Positions 1-8,285 of a stretch of DNA of 64,000 bases are shown one piece after another. The stretch lies in the NCBI RefSeq assembly GCF_021789315.1, contig NZ_CP084561.1, positions 4,154,001 to 4,218,000 of the forward strand. Direction: 5' to 3'. Origin of the DNA: Arthrobacter sp. FW305-BF8 (GTDB lineage Bacteria > Actinomycetota > Actinomycetes > Actinomycetales > Micrococcaceae). Made by a program: the position numbers and the translations under genes. The notes beneath the pieces are model-generated. The model was not told where the DNA came from. It was given only the letters and a program-made list of their open reading frames with translations, and made no database searches. Position 1 is the first letter of the stretch; each line of letters begins with the position of its first letter.

Positions 1-414
1 GCAGGCACCGGCATCCGGCTCTCCGACGGATCCACCAACATCATTCCCGTGGGCGACAACGTGGAAAACGCCTGGCAGCTGCACGGCCGCCTGGTGCGCC
101 GTTCCCTGGAGCGCGGCTTCTACCAGGGCTGGGACCTGCACCCGGCCCAGCTCCCCAGCCGCTTCGCGGCAACGTATGCCTTCTACCGCCAGGGCCTGCC
201 GGCCGCGGCGGCCCGGCTGCGGAACTATGTGGAGCAGACGGAAGGCGGCGTCATGGACGAGCCGGCCACGGCGCGTGCGCTCGCCGCGTTCGTGCTGCGC
301 GGTGTGCAGTGTGGCGCCGTCGGGGCCGAAGAGGTCCAGGCACTCGCCGCCGTCGGGATCCCCCAGCTGACTGCACTGGCCCACCCGCGGTTGGCCACCA
401 CTTCCAACTCCTAA
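1..414 (+). CDS. DUF6986 family protein (HpcH/HpaI aldolase/citrate-lyase-like), C-terminal part
   Basis: The reading frame is open from the first base, so the start lies upstream; the stop is TAA at 412-414. The visible C-terminus (VENAWQLHGRLVRRSLERGF, GWDLHPAQLPSRFAATYAFY) looks like DUF6986, a family related to HpcH/HpaI aldolases and citrate lyase beta subunits and often found beside ureide genes in actinobacteria. It lies 15 bp before allE, so the two are probably co-transcribed and the protein may act on a carbon product of ureide breakdown. The reaction is not established and the catalytic half is outside the window. Confidence 0.75.
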   Translation, partial: AGTGIRLSDGSTNIIPVGDNVENAWQLHGRLVRRSLERGFYQGWDLHPAQLPSRFAATYAFYRQGLPAAAARLRNYVEQTEGGVMDEPATARALAAFVLRGVQCGAVGAEEVQALAAVGIPQLTALAHPRLATTSNS

Positions 415-429
415 GTAAGGAATCTCCCC

Positions 430-1242
430 ATGGGAAAGTACTACTCCCCCGAAGGCGGACTGCCGCCGCAGACGCACCTGACCACTGAGCGGGCCATCGT
501 CACCGAGGCCTACACGGTCATTCCCAAGGGCGTCATGACCGACATCGTGACCAGCAACCTGCCGGGATTCAGCAACACCCGTTCCTGGATTATCGCCCGC
601 CCCATTTCCGGTTTCGCCACCACGTTTTCCCAGCTGATTGTTGAGATCGGCGCGGGCGGCGGCGCGCCCAAGGCCGAGTTCGAGGCCGGCGTCGAAGGCG
701 TCATCTTCGTGACCCGCGGCAAGGTCAGCCTCACCCTCGACGGCGAACTGCACCAGCTTGAGGAGGGCGGCTACGCCTACCTGGCCGCCGGTTCGGAGTG
801 GGGCCTGGAGAATGTCTCCGACGACGTCGTGTCCTTCCACTGGATCCGCAAGGCCTACGAGCGGCTTGAGGGTTATGAAGCCAAGTCCTTCGTGACCAAC
901 GAGAAGGACGTGGAGCCGACGTCGATGCCGGACACCAACGACGTCTGGAAGACCACCCGCTTCACGGACTCCAGCGATTTGGCCCACGATATGCAGGTGA
1001 ACATCGTGACGTTCCAGCCGGGCGGCGTGATCCCCTTCCCGGAAACCCATGTCATGGAACACGGCCTGTACGTCCTCGAGGGCAAGGCCATGTACCTGCT
1101 GAACAACGACTGGGTGGAGGTGGAGGCCGGCGACTTCATGTGGCTGCGCGCCTTCTGCCCGCAGGCCTGCTACGCCGGCGGCCCGGGCGAGTTCCGCTAC
1201 CTGCTCTACAAGGACATGAACCGCCAGGTCCGCTTGACCTAG
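430..1242 (+). CDS. allE: (S)-ureidoglycine aminohydrolase
   Basis: The 270-residue bicupin matches AllE/YlbA in length and layout. The family hydrolyses (S)-ureidoglycine to (S)-ureidoglycolate and ammonia in allantoin catabolism, using a metal (usually Mn) bound in the C-terminal cupin. That cupin carries the recognisable ETHVMEHGLYVLEG segment followed by a WLRAFCPQACYAGG strand. The N-terminal cupin has the GVIFVTRGKVSLTLDGE strand pair. The ATG start has a TAAGG-type ribosome site about 10 bp upstream. It follows the DUF6986 gene by 15 bp and ends before a strong hairpin, so it is the last gene of that operon. Confidence 0.92.
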   Translation: MGKYYSPEGGLPPQTHLTTERAIVTEAYTVIPKGVMTDIVTSNLPGFSNTRSWIIARPISGFATTFSQLIVEIGAGGGAPKAEFEAGVEGVIFVTRGKVSLTLDGELHQLEEGGYAYLAAGSEWGLENVSDDVVSFHWIRKAYERLEGYEAKSFVTNEKDVEPTSMPDTNDVWKTTRFTDSSDLAHDMQVNIVTFQPGGVIPFPETHVMEHGLYVLEGKAMYLLNNDWVEVEAGDFMWLRAFCPQACYAGGPGEFRYLLYKDMNRQVRLT

Positions 1243-1274
1243 TCCAATCCCACGCCGCCCCAATCCCACATCGC

Positions 1275-1323
1275 CGAAACCGCCGGAAGACTGCCAGCAC
1301 GCTGGAAGCTTCCGGCGGTTTCG
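1275..1323 (+). terminator. Hairpin terminator after allE
   Basis: A 15-bp perfect stem pairs 1275-1289 with 1309-1323 (CGAAACCGCCGGAAG and its complement). The 19-nt loop itself contains CCAGC/GCTGG, which could stack as a second helix. It lies 33 bp after the allE stop, with no long T-run. Confidence 0.75.
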
Positions 1324-1411
1324 CGTGTCTCCGGCGATTTCGATTCCCGCGTGCACGTCAGCCCGCCCGAAACCCCTTGCGTCACAACTGCACGCACGGA
1401 AGCATGGGGGC

Positions 1412-1768
1412 ATGCTGACGATCGGAACGACTGTCCTCGGCGTCGACGACGTCGCCCGCGCCACCGCTTTCTGGTGCGACGCCCTCGGCTACATCCCCCG
1501 GGAGGACGGCGATGAAACGTGGGTGGTGCTCGTCCCGCAAAAGGGCGACGGCGCCCGGCTCGCCCTCATGCTCAGCGAGACTCCTGTGCAGTCCCATCCG
1601 CGCCTTCACCTGGACCTCTACGCCGACGACCAGGCAGCGGAGGTGGAACGGCTCGTCGAGCTCGGGGCAGCCAGGGTGGCCTGGGACTCGTATCCGGATG
1701 ACCCGGACTTCATCGTGCTCGAAGACCCGGACGGAAACCGCTTCTGCGTCGTCGATGCGGCGGCCTGA
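1412..1768 (+). CDS. VOC family protein (glyoxalase/bleomycin-resistance fold)
   Basis: The 118-residue protein has the VOC pattern: an N-terminal beta strand (LTIGTTVLGVDDVARATAFW), a central HLDLYADD segment and a C-terminal DFIVLEDPDGNRFCVVD strand. The FxVLxDPDGNxF ending is typical of actinobacterial VOC proteins of unknown substrate. The frame stays open upstream to a GTG at 1325, but ATG 1412 begins exactly at the conserved fold, so it is preferred. An SDR gene follows 33 bp downstream on the same strand. Substrate cannot be told from sequence. Confidence 0.82.
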   Translation: MLTIGTTVLGVDDVARATAFWCDALGYIPREDGDETWVVLVPQKGDGARLALMLSETPVQSHPRLHLDLYADDQAAEVERLVELGAARVAWDSYPDDPDFIVLEDPDGNRFCVVDAAA

Positions 1769-1801
1769 CCCCTCGAAAGGGACCACACGGAAGGACGCAC
1801 C

Positions 1802-2611
1802 ATGAATTTCTCGCCCGACTTCTCGCCCCGCACGGCCATCGTCACCGGCAGCGACTCCGGGATCGGCCGCGCCACCGCGGTGGCCCTGGCCGAGGCGGGA
1901 CTGGACGTCGGTGTCACCTGGCACTCGGACCGGGACGGTGCCGAGCGGACGGCGGAGGAGGTCCGTGCAGCGGGCCGGAACGCGGTGGTCCGGCAGCTCG
2001 ACACCACCGACCTCCTGGCGTGCGCCGGCGTCATCGAGGCCTTGGCAGAGGACCTGGGCGGCGTCGACGTGTTTGTCAACAACTCCGGCACGGGTGACGG
2101 CACCAAGTTCCTCGAGCTGAACTATGACACCTGGGCGAAGACCCTGGACACTAACCTCAACGGCGCCTTCCTCTGCATCCAGGCGGCAGCCCGCCGGATG
2201 GTCGACGCCGGGCGGGGCGGCCGCATCATCGCCGTCACGAGCGTCCACGAGACGCAGCCGCGGGTGGGCTCGTCGGCCTACGACGCGTCCAAGCATGGGC
2301 TGGGCGGGCTGATCAAGACCATTGCGCTGGAACTGGCCAGCCACGGCATCACCGCCAACTCGGTGGCCCCCGGCGAAATCGCGACGCCGATGACGGGCCA
2401 AGCCGATGAAGACCCCCGCACCAAGGACCGGCCCGGCGTTCCCCTCGGGCGGCCCGGCGATGCCCGGGAGGTGGCCGCGGTCATCGCGTTCCTTGCCTCT
2501 CCGGCGTCGAGCTACGTCACCGGGGCGTCATGGGCGGTCGACGGCGGGATGCTCCAGATGGGGCCGCAGGCCGGCTCGCACATCACCGGCCACGAGTGGC
2601 GCGAGCAGTAG
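1802..2611 (+). CDS. SDR family oxidoreductase
   Basis: Classical short-chain dehydrogenase/reductase of 269 residues. The cofactor motif TGSDSGIG is near residues 15-22, an NNSG (usually NNAG) motif follows, and the catalytic YDASK has Tyr at about residue 160. A C-terminal SYVTGASWAVDGG closes the fold as in SDR subfamilies that reduce ketones or 3-oxoacyl groups. A GGAAGG ribosome site precedes ATG 1802. It sits directly after the VOC gene and before a hairpin, so the two may form a small operon. Substrate is unknown. Confidence 0.88.
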   Translation: MNFSPDFSPRTAIVTGSDSGIGRATAVALAEAGLDVGVTWHSDRDGAERTAEEVRAAGRNAVVRQLDTTDLLACAGVIEALAEDLGGVDVFVNNSGTGDGTKFLELNYDTWAKTLDTNLNGAFLCIQAAARRMVDAGRGGRIIAVTSVHETQPRVGSSAYDASKHGLGGLIKTIALELASHGITANSVAPGEIATPMTGQADEDPRTKDRPGVPLGRPGDAREVAAVIAFLASPASSYVTGASWAVDGGMLQMGPQAGSHITGHEWREQ

Positions 2612-2623
2612 GAGAAACGGAAA

Positions 2624-2654
2624 GCGGCTGGCGGGTGAGTCACCCGCCAGCCGC
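2624..2654. terminator. Bidirectional hairpin terminator between convergent genes
   Basis: A 14-bp perfect stem pairs 2624-2637 with 2641-2654 (GCGGCTGGCGGGTG and complement) around a 3-nt AGT loop. It lies between the ends of the SDR gene (+) and the alcohol dehydrogenase gene (-), so it can serve both. Confidence 0.75.
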
Positions 2655-2711
2655 CGTCCCGGACCTCGCTGCTAAAGCCCGGTGTCTATATCCCGGTGCC
2701 GCACTTGCCGG

Positions 2712-3887
2712 TCAGGGCTTGAGGACCACCTTGATGCAGCCGTCCTCTTTCTTCTGGAACTTCTCATACAGCTCTGGCGCGTCGGCCAGCCCCGCGGTGT
2801 GGGTGACCAGATCCATCACGCCCAGCGGATCGGCGTCGTCCTCCACCAGCGGGAGCAGCTCGTCCGTCCACCGGCGGACGTTGCACTGGCCCATGCGGAG
2901 CTGGATCTGCTTGTCGAACATGGTCAGCAAGGGCATGGGGCTGGCCGTGCCGCCGTACACGCCGCTCAGGGACAGCGTGCCGCCGCGGCGGACCGCGTCA
3001 ATGGCCGTGTGCAGCACCGCGAGACGGTCCACTCCGGCAGTTTCCATGGCCTTCTGCGCCACCTTGTCGGGCAGGAGCCCCAGCGCCTGGTGCGCGAAGG
3101 CTGCCACCGGCGAGCCGTGCGCCTCCATGCCGACGGCGTCCACCACCGCGTCCGGTCCCCTGCCGCCGGTCATCTCGCGCAGTTCGTCAGCCACGCCCTT
3201 CGCATAGTCCAGGACCTCGACGCCGTGTCGCGCCGCCATCTCGCGGCGTTCCGGTACCGGATCCACGCCGATCACGCGCTGGCCCAGGTAGGTGCCGATG
3301 CGGGAGGCGAACTGCCCCACTGGGCCCAGCCCGAAGACCGCCAGGGTGCCGCCGGCCGGAGCATCGGCGTATTTCACGCCCTGCCAGGCGGTGGGAAGGA
3401 TGTCCGAGAGGAACAGGTACCGTTCGTCCGGCAGTTCCTGCCCCACCTTGACGGGGCCGTAGTCCGCGAATGGCACGCGCAGGTACTCCGCCTGCCCGCC
3501 GGGGACTGAGCCGTACAGTTCCGAGAACCCGAACAGCGCGGCCCCGGAGTTCTTTTCCCGGACCTGGCTGGTTTCGCACTGCGACTGCAGGCCCTGCGAG
3601 CACATGTAACAGTGGCCGCAGGAGATGTTGAAGGGTATGACCACGCGGTCGCCCTTTTTCAGGTTGGTGACGGCGCTCCCCACTTCCTCCACGATGCCCA
3701 TGGGTTCGTGGCCCAGCACATCGTCCTTGTGCATGTAGGGGCCAAGCACCTCGTACAGGTGGAGATCCGAGCCGCAGATCGCGGACGACGTGATTCTCAC
3801 GATCGCATCCGTGGGCTCCTTGATGACCGGGTCCGGTACCTCCTTCACGCTCACCGAGCGCTTGCCTTGCCAAGTCAGTGCCTTCAA
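2712..3887 (-). CDS. Zinc-dependent alcohol dehydrogenase (MDR superfamily)
   Basis: This is a medium-chain dehydrogenase of 391 residues. It has a catalytic-zinc AICGSDLH segment, a GHEPMG motif, the four-cysteine structural-zinc cluster (CGHCYMCSQGLQSQC) and a GLGPVG Rossmann motif. The overall pattern resembles glutathione-independent formaldehyde/alcohol dehydrogenase-like proteins, but the substrate is not evident. The start is taken as TTG at 3887: AGGAAGG sits 7 bp before it and the family N-terminus (LKALTWQGK) begins there. An ATG at 3911 would place that ribosome site inside the coding region. A GTAAG-N4-CTTAC-like repeat lies about 70 bp upstream. Confidence 0.87.
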   Translation of the reverse strand: MKALTWQGKRSVSVKEVPDPVIKEPTDAIVRITSSAICGSDLHLYEVLGPYMHKDDVLGHEPMGIVEEVGSAVTNLKKGDRVVIPFNISCGHCYMCSQGLQSQCETSQVREKNSGAALFGFSELYGSVPGGQAEYLRVPFADYGPVKVGQELPDERYLFLSDILPTAWQGVKYADAPAGGTLAVFGLGPVGQFASRIGTYLGQRVIGVDPVPERREMAARHGVEVLDYAKGVADELREMTGGRGPDAVVDAVGMEAHGSPVAAFAHQALGLLPDKVAQKAMETAGVDRLAVLHTAIDAVRRGGTLSLSGVYGGTASPMPLLTMFDKQIQLRMGQCNVRRWTDELLPLVEDDADPLGVMDLVTHTAGLADAPELYEKFQKKEDGCIKVVLKP

Positions 3888-3955
3888 TGAAATGCCTTCC
3901 TGTAGCTGCACGTCGCGTCCTTTCGACCGTAACGTGCCCGGGTCCGAATGTGAAG

Positions 3956-3969
3956 GTCAGTATGCTTAC
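3956..3969 (-). promoter_or_regulatory. GTAAG-N4-CTTAC-like inverted repeat (copy 1)
   Basis: Read on the minus strand the site is GTAAGCATACTGAC, a one-mismatch version of the palindrome at 5552-5565 and of the site at 60849-60862. It lies about 70 bp upstream of the dehydrogenase TTG start. It could be an operator or a promoter element; the binding factor is unknown. Confidence 0.4.
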
Positions 3970-4084
3970 CAATTTTATTGAGGCCGCGGAGGCGGAAGGA
4001 CGCATCCTTGCCTCTTCTCTTGTTTCGGCCAGAGAAGGCTCCTAGCGTAGGAACTGTTCTTGCCCCCAAGGAAAGGCGCCCGTC

Positions 4085-4387
4085 ATGTCGCTGTACCAGC
4101 CCGAACCGGTGGAAATCTCTACGCGCATGCGCCCAGGCGAATGGACAGAGGCGAGCCTCGAGGAACTGGTGAGCACCTACCAAGCAAAGATCCTCGCCAT
4201 GGGGGCGGCGGTCTCGGACGTGCTCACCGAGGTGGTCCGGAACGACGACGGCTCCGTGGCAGTCGCGGTGTCGTGGAACAAGGGGACCTACGCCGACGAG
4301 CCCGAGGGGGGCGCGTTCACGATCACCGAGTCCACGAACACCCAGTCTACGAACACCCAGTCCGGGGCGGACACGGCCGGGGCCTGA
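4085..4387 (+). CDS. Hypothetical protein with a duplicated Thr/Asn/Gln-Ser tail
   Basis: A 100-residue hydrophilic protein starts at ATG 4085 after a purine-rich AAGGAAAGG site. Residues 1-80 look like a small folded alpha/beta domain (EISTRMRPGEWTEASLEELV, VSVVRNDDG-type strands). The tail contains STNTQ twice, produced by an almost exact 15-bp repeat of TCYACGAACACCCAG. I do not recognise the family. It is divergent from the zinc alcohol dehydrogenase and convergent with the HAD gene. Confidence 0.62.
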   Translation: MSLYQPEPVEISTRMRPGEWTEASLEELVSTYQAKILAMGAAVSDVLTEVVRNDDGSVAVAVSWNKGTYADEPEGGAFTITESTNTQSTNTQSGADTAGA

Positions 4388-4445
4388 CCGCATCTGGGCC
4401 TCCAAGCCGGGACCCTCAAGCCCGGCCCCTTCAAACCGCGAAGCC

Positions 4446-5165
4446 CTATCCGGCCAGCAGCCTGCCGATCGCGCTGCCGCCCAGGTTGTCGAGGAGCTGC
4501 CGCGGACCGTCATAGACCTCAACGGCCCCCGCTTCCCGCAGCTCAGCTTCGCTGGTGCCCCCGCAGGTGAGGGCTATGGTGGGGATGCCGAGTTTGCTGG
4601 CCGCCATGACATCCCAAACCGCGTCCCCCACATAGACGGCCCCGGAGGCGTCAAGCCCCACGGCCTCCAGCGCCGCCACAAGGATGTCCGGCTCGGGCTT
4701 GCTGTTCTCCGCATCATTGGAGCTCGTCGCTGCGTCGATATAGTCATCCGCCGACAGGGCCGAGCGAAGCGCTTCGAGATCCTGTTCCCTCGCAGAAGAG
4801 GCCAGAGCCACCGCCAGTCCATTTTCATTGCACTTGGCCAGCAGGTCGCGGGCCCCATCCAAGGGGCGGAGTGATGGCCAGTAGGTGCCGAAAACCCCGG
4901 AATGGGCGGACAGAATAGTCTCGTCCACGTCCTTGTTCCGGGAGTCCGGCAGCAGACTGTCAACCAGGCGCGCCCCGCCCATCCCCACGCAGCGGTGGAT
5001 CCGGGCCATGGGCACATCGAAGCCCGACTGGCGGAACGCCTGCCACCAGGCAAGGGTGTGGATATAGGCGGAGTCGATCAGGGTCCCGTCAACATCGAAC
5101 AGGACCCCCTTCTCTCTGCGCTTCCCCGGTGACAACTGATTCTGCGACTCTTTACTTTCCGACAC
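4446..5165 (-). CDS. HAD-superfamily hydrolase (phosphoglycolate phosphatase/beta-PGM-like)
   Basis: The 239-residue protein has HAD motif I as FDVDGT (Asp at about 24 and 26), motif II as ASSA, a motif III Lys in NSKPEPDIL and motif IV GDAVWDV. A helical cap lies between motifs I and II, as in subfamily I enzymes such as phosphoglycolate phosphatase and beta-phosphoglucomutase. The family cleaves small phosphate esters in the cytoplasm; the substrate cannot be assigned. It lies 11 bp after the DUF1508 gene on the same strand and is probably co-transcribed with it. Confidence 0.85.
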   Translation of the reverse strand: MSESKESQNQLSPGKRREKGVLFDVDGTLIDSAYIHTLAWWQAFRQSGFDVPMARIHRCVGMGGARLVDSLLPDSRNKDVDETILSAHSGVFGTYWPSLRPLDGARDLLAKCNENGLAVALASSAREQDLEALRSALSADDYIDAATSSNDAENSKPEPDILVAALEAVGLDASGAVYVGDAVWDVMAASKLGIPTIALTCGGTSEAELREAGAVEVYDGPRQLLDNLGGSAIGRLLAG

Positions 5166-5176
5166 TCCAGCCGACC

Positions 5177-5512
5177 TCAGTGCTCGGCCAGCATCGGCGC
5201 GGGGACGCGGTCAGACCCGGGCACCCGGTGCGACGCGGCCCTCGGCGACCCATAACCGATGCCCACCGTCGACTTCATCGCCTGCCTTGCCGGCTTTCCA
5301 TGACGCTTAGGGGCCGGGCGCTTCACTGCGTCCTTGCAGCGGTCACGAATCAGCCCCGTACCGGCAATCTCCCTGGCCTGGGCAACCCCGGCAACTGCTG
5401 CTCGTTTCGTCGGGAAGGTGACGGATACCGCCATCAGCGCCCCCGTTCCATCCAGCAGCCGGATCCTGTAACCGCCGTCGGGAGCGTCCACCAACTCGAA
5501 ATATCCAGCCAT
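5177..5512 (-). CDS. DUF1508 (YegP-like) domain protein with basic tail
   Basis: Residues 1-58 match the YegP/DUF1508 pattern (YFELVDAPDGGYRIRLLDG, then PTKRAAVAGVAQAREIAG), a small beta-beta-beta-alpha unit of unknown function usually found as one or two copies. The tail is basic and disordered (KRPAPKRHGKPARQ). ATG 5512 is chosen because AAGGAGGAG lies 8 bp upstream; an ATG at 5533 would encode that ribosome site. A perfect GTAAG-TATA-CTTAC palindrome lies about 40 bp upstream. The gene reads toward the HAD phosphatase. Confidence 0.72.
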   Translation of the reverse strand: MAGYFELVDAPDGGYRIRLLDGTGALMAVSVTFPTKRAAVAGVAQAREIAGTGLIRDRCKDAVKRPAPKRHGKPARQAMKSTVGIGYGSPRAASHRVPGSDRVPAPMLAEH

Positions 5513-5551
5513 TTGGCTCTCCTCCTTCTTCACCCTTCGGTGACGTGTTTA

Positions 5552-5565
5552 GTAAGTATACTTAC
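5552..5565 (-). promoter_or_regulatory. Perfect palindrome GTAAGTATACTTAC (copy 2)
   Basis: This 14-bp perfect palindrome lies about 40 bp upstream of the DUF1508 gene and 22 bp after the GH15 gene end. Related sites lie before the zinc dehydrogenase and the frameshifted PAP2 gene. The position fits an operator or promoter core for the DUF1508-HAD pair. Confidence 0.5.
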
Positions 5566-5587
5566 CTAACGCCAAAGATGAGAGCTG

Positions 5588-7393
5588 TCATCCGGTACCG
5601 GCCTTGGACGGGAGCGGCCTGTCGCTGCGGCGGGGCCGGCGCTGGTTCAGTTCCAGCGCACTGGTCACCAGCGCGAAGTGGCTGAACGCCTGGGGGGTGT
5701 TCCCCAAGTGCCGACCGCTCTGGACACCCCATTCCTCGCTCAGCAGGCCGACGTCGTTGCGCAGCGACAGCAGCCGCTCGAACAATTCCGTGGCCTCCCT
5801 GCGCCGGCCTGCACCAAGCAGCGCCTCCACAAGCCAGAAGGAACAGGCCAGGAACACCCCCTCGGCCCCCGGCAGTCCGTCGTCGCTCGCTTCCGGCCGG
5901 TACCGGAGCACGAACCCGTCCTCCGTCAGTTCACGCTGGATCGCGTCAATGGTGCCGAGCACCCGCGGATCGTCGGGCGGAAGGAAACCCACGCGGGGAA
6001 TCAGGAGCAGGCTGGCATCGAGTTCGGGCCGGCCATAGCTCTGCGTAAAGGTGTTCCGGCCGGGGTCGAAACCGTTCGCCATGACCTCGGCATGGATGGT
6101 GTCGCGGAGTGCCTCCCAGCGGTCCGCCGGACCGGGAAGCCGGGAATCCCGGACCCCCTTGACCATCCGGTCTGCCGCCACCCATGCCATCACCTTGGAG
6201 TGGGTGAAATGGCGCCGCGGACCGCGCATCTCCCACAGCCCGTTGTCCGGCTGGTCCCAGGCGCCTTCGAGGTATTCCATCAGCGCCACCTGGACGTCCC
6301 AAGCTTCGTCAGTGTGCTTCAACAGCGAGTTGCGGGTCAGGGCAAGGCAGTCCAGCACTTCACCCCACACATCCAGCTGCAACTGGCCGGCCGCGGCGTT
6401 GCCCACCCTCACCGGCGCCGAATTCTCATAGCCCGCCAGCCAAGGCAGTTCCATTTCCGGCAGCCTGCGTTCGCCGTGGATCCCGTACATGATCTGCAGG
6501 TCGGCCGGGTCGCCTGCCACGGCCCGCAGCAGCCAGTCGCGCCAGGCCGCGGCCTCGGAGGTGTAGCCTGCGGCCAGCAGCGCCTGCAGCGTCAGAGTGG
6601 CATCGCGGAGCCAGCAGTACCGGTAGTCCCAGTTCCGCGGCCCGCCCAACTGCTCCGGCAGCGACGTGGTCACGGCCGCAACGATCCCTCCGGTGGGTGC
6701 GTAGGTTAGGGCCTTGAGGGTAATCAGCGAGCGCTGGACCGCATCTTTGTACGGCCCGGCCACCTTGCATTTGTCTGCCCACTCCTGCCAGAAACGCTCG
6801 GTTGAGTCCAACACTTCTTCCGGATCCACGGAACGGGGCCGGCGCACATGGCTGGGCGCCCACGTCAGCACGAACGGCACCCGTTCGCCGGCCTTCACGG
6901 TGAAGTCGCTGACGGTGTGCATGCGTTCGCCCCGCAGCGGGGCAGTGGTCACCAGGTAGGCAGAATCAGGACCGGCGATGGCATGGAGACCGTGGCTGTC
7001 CCGGCGCACCCAGGGCATGATGTGGCCGTAGTCGAAGCGCAGGGCCAGCTCGCTTCTCATCCGGACATGACCGTGCAGCCCCACCACAATCCGCACGATG
7101 TCCGCGACCTCGTCACGGGGCGGCATGAAGTCAATAACCCGGACCGCGCCGTCGTCGGTTTCCCACTCGGTTTCCAGGATGAGGGTGTGCCGGCGGTAGC
7201 GGCGCCGCGTGCAGCCGCCCCCGGCTGCCGGGGCGAGGAGCCAGCGGCCGGCTTCGGAGGTGTCCAGGAGCGCATTGAAGCAAGCGGGGGAATCGAACCG
7301 AGGAAGGCACAGCCAGTCAATGGAACCTTCAGTGCTGACCAGGGCCGCGGTGTGCAGGTCCCCGACCACCGCATAATCCTCGATGCGTACCAT
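5588..7393 (-). CDS. Glycoside hydrolase family 15 protein (glucoamylase/trehalase-like)
   Basis: The 601-residue protein has the N-terminal GH15 beta-sandwich start (IEDYAVVGDLHTAALVSTEG, SIDWLCLPRFDSPA) and the (alpha/alpha)6 barrel with NWDYRYCWLRDA. A general-acid Glu is expected in DNGLWEMRG and the base in LLSEEWG. Actinobacterial members include glucan 1,4-alpha-glucosidases and trehalases; there is no signal peptide, so it is cytosolic and trehalose or maltodextrin turnover is plausible. Homology begins at MVRIEDYAV, so ATG 7393 is used although the frame is open to 7822. Gene end is close to the palindrome of the neighbouring gene. Confidence 0.88.
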   Translation of the reverse strand: MVRIEDYAVVGDLHTAALVSTEGSIDWLCLPRFDSPACFNALLDTSEAGRWLLAPAAGGGCTRRRYRRHTLILETEWETDDGAVRVIDFMPPRDEVADIVRIVVGLHGHVRMRSELALRFDYGHIMPWVRRDSHGLHAIAGPDSAYLVTTAPLRGERMHTVSDFTVKAGERVPFVLTWAPSHVRRPRSVDPEEVLDSTERFWQEWADKCKVAGPYKDAVQRSLITLKALTYAPTGGIVAAVTTSLPEQLGGPRNWDYRYCWLRDATLTLQALLAAGYTSEAAAWRDWLLRAVAGDPADLQIMYGIHGERRLPEMELPWLAGYENSAPVRVGNAAAGQLQLDVWGEVLDCLALTRNSLLKHTDEAWDVQVALMEYLEGAWDQPDNGLWEMRGPRRHFTHSKVMAWVAADRMVKGVRDSRLPGPADRWEALRDTIHAEVMANGFDPGRNTFTQSYGRPELDASLLLIPRVGFLPPDDPRVLGTIDAIQRELTEDGFVLRYRPEASDDGLPGAEGVFLACSFWLVEALLGAGRRREATELFERLLSLRNDVGLLSEEWGVQSGRHLGNTPQAFSHFALVTSALELNQRRPRRSDRPLPSKAGTG

Positions 7394-7540
7394 GCCCTTA
7401 CAGTGCCACAGCCGGACCCGCCGCACGAGGGGTGGCCGGGTGTAGCCTGAGGTTAGGCGGAGCGGCCGCCGGAGCCTGCCAGTCAACCTTGCCTCGTCTT
7501 CCCGGCGCTGCCGGGTTGCGGGGCGGAATTGGAGCCCTGA

Positions 7541-8275
7541 GTGGATAGTCGCGTGAATGAAGCCGACGTGGTGGGGCACGTCCAGGACATGTTGCTGGAC
7601 ACCCAGGATGTCCAGGATTTCCTCGACGAGCTGGCCCGGTTCTCTGCGGAGAGCATGTCGGGGCCGCGCGGCCAGGTCTATTGCGGCATCACCCTCCTGC
7701 GGCACCGTTCGGCGGCCACCGTGGCCAGCAGCAGCGAGCACGCCCAGGCGGTGGACGAGATCCAGTACCAGTTTGGCGACGGCCCCTGCCTGCGCTCCTG
7801 CCGGGAGGGCGTCCTGGTCCACGTACCGGACTTCGAGCTCGATTCAGAGTTTCCGGATTACAACGACACCGTGCTGAAGAACGGCATCCGTTCGGTTTTG
7901 GCGGTCCCCTTCGAGCTGCCCGGGGCCGATGCGCGCGCGGGCCTCAACCTGTACTCCGAGAAGCCGAACGCCTTTGACGCCTCCGCCGTGGAGAGGGCAG
8001 TCAACTACGTGCGGCAGGCCTCCAAGGGCCTCAGGCTCGCGGTCCTGCTCGCCCAGCGCACCGACAACGCGGCCAACCTGAGGAAGGCGATGGAATCGCG
8101 GACCATGATTGACACGGCCGTCGGCATCATCATTGCGCAGAACCGCTGCAGCCAGGAGGACGCCATCAACCTCATCAAGTCGGCGTCCAGCACGCGCAAC
8201 CTGAAGCTGCGCGACGTCGCTGCTGCCATCGTGGAGTCCGCCGGCGGCGGCCCCCTAGCCACCCACTTCGACTGA
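7541..8275 (+). CDS. GAF and ANTAR domain protein (copy 1)
   Basis: The 244-residue protein has an N-terminal GAF sensor (about residues 20-165, with DEIQYQFGDGPCLRSCREG) and a C-terminal ANTAR RNA-binding domain (about 185-235, ending NLKLRDVAAAIVES). ANTAR proteins bind paired hexanucleotide hairpins in nascent RNA and prevent termination; the GAF ligand is unknown. GTG 7541 is preceded by GGAG at 8 bp. The DUF72 gene follows after 10 bp. A close paralogue is at 28606-29349. Confidence 0.9.
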   Translation: MDSRVNEADVVGHVQDMLLDTQDVQDFLDELARFSAESMSGPRGQVYCGITLLRHRSAATVASSSEHAQAVDEIQYQFGDGPCLRSCREGVLVHVPDFELDSEFPDYNDTVLKNGIRSVLAVPFELPGADARAGLNLYSEKPNAFDASAVERAVNYVRQASKGLRLAVLLAQRTDNAANLRKAMESRTMIDTAVGIIIAQNRCSQEDAINLIKSASSTRNLKLRDVAAAIVESAGGGPLATHFD

Positions 8276-8285
8276 GTTCCCACGG

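Noticed and set aside
1382..2401. 339-residue minus-strand frame over VOC and SDR genes
   Set aside because: Antisense to two clearly homologous genes.
7288..7310. tRNA-like GAATCGAACCGAGG words
   Set aside because: They are GH15 codons, and no cloverleaf can be folded around them. No tRNA is annotated.
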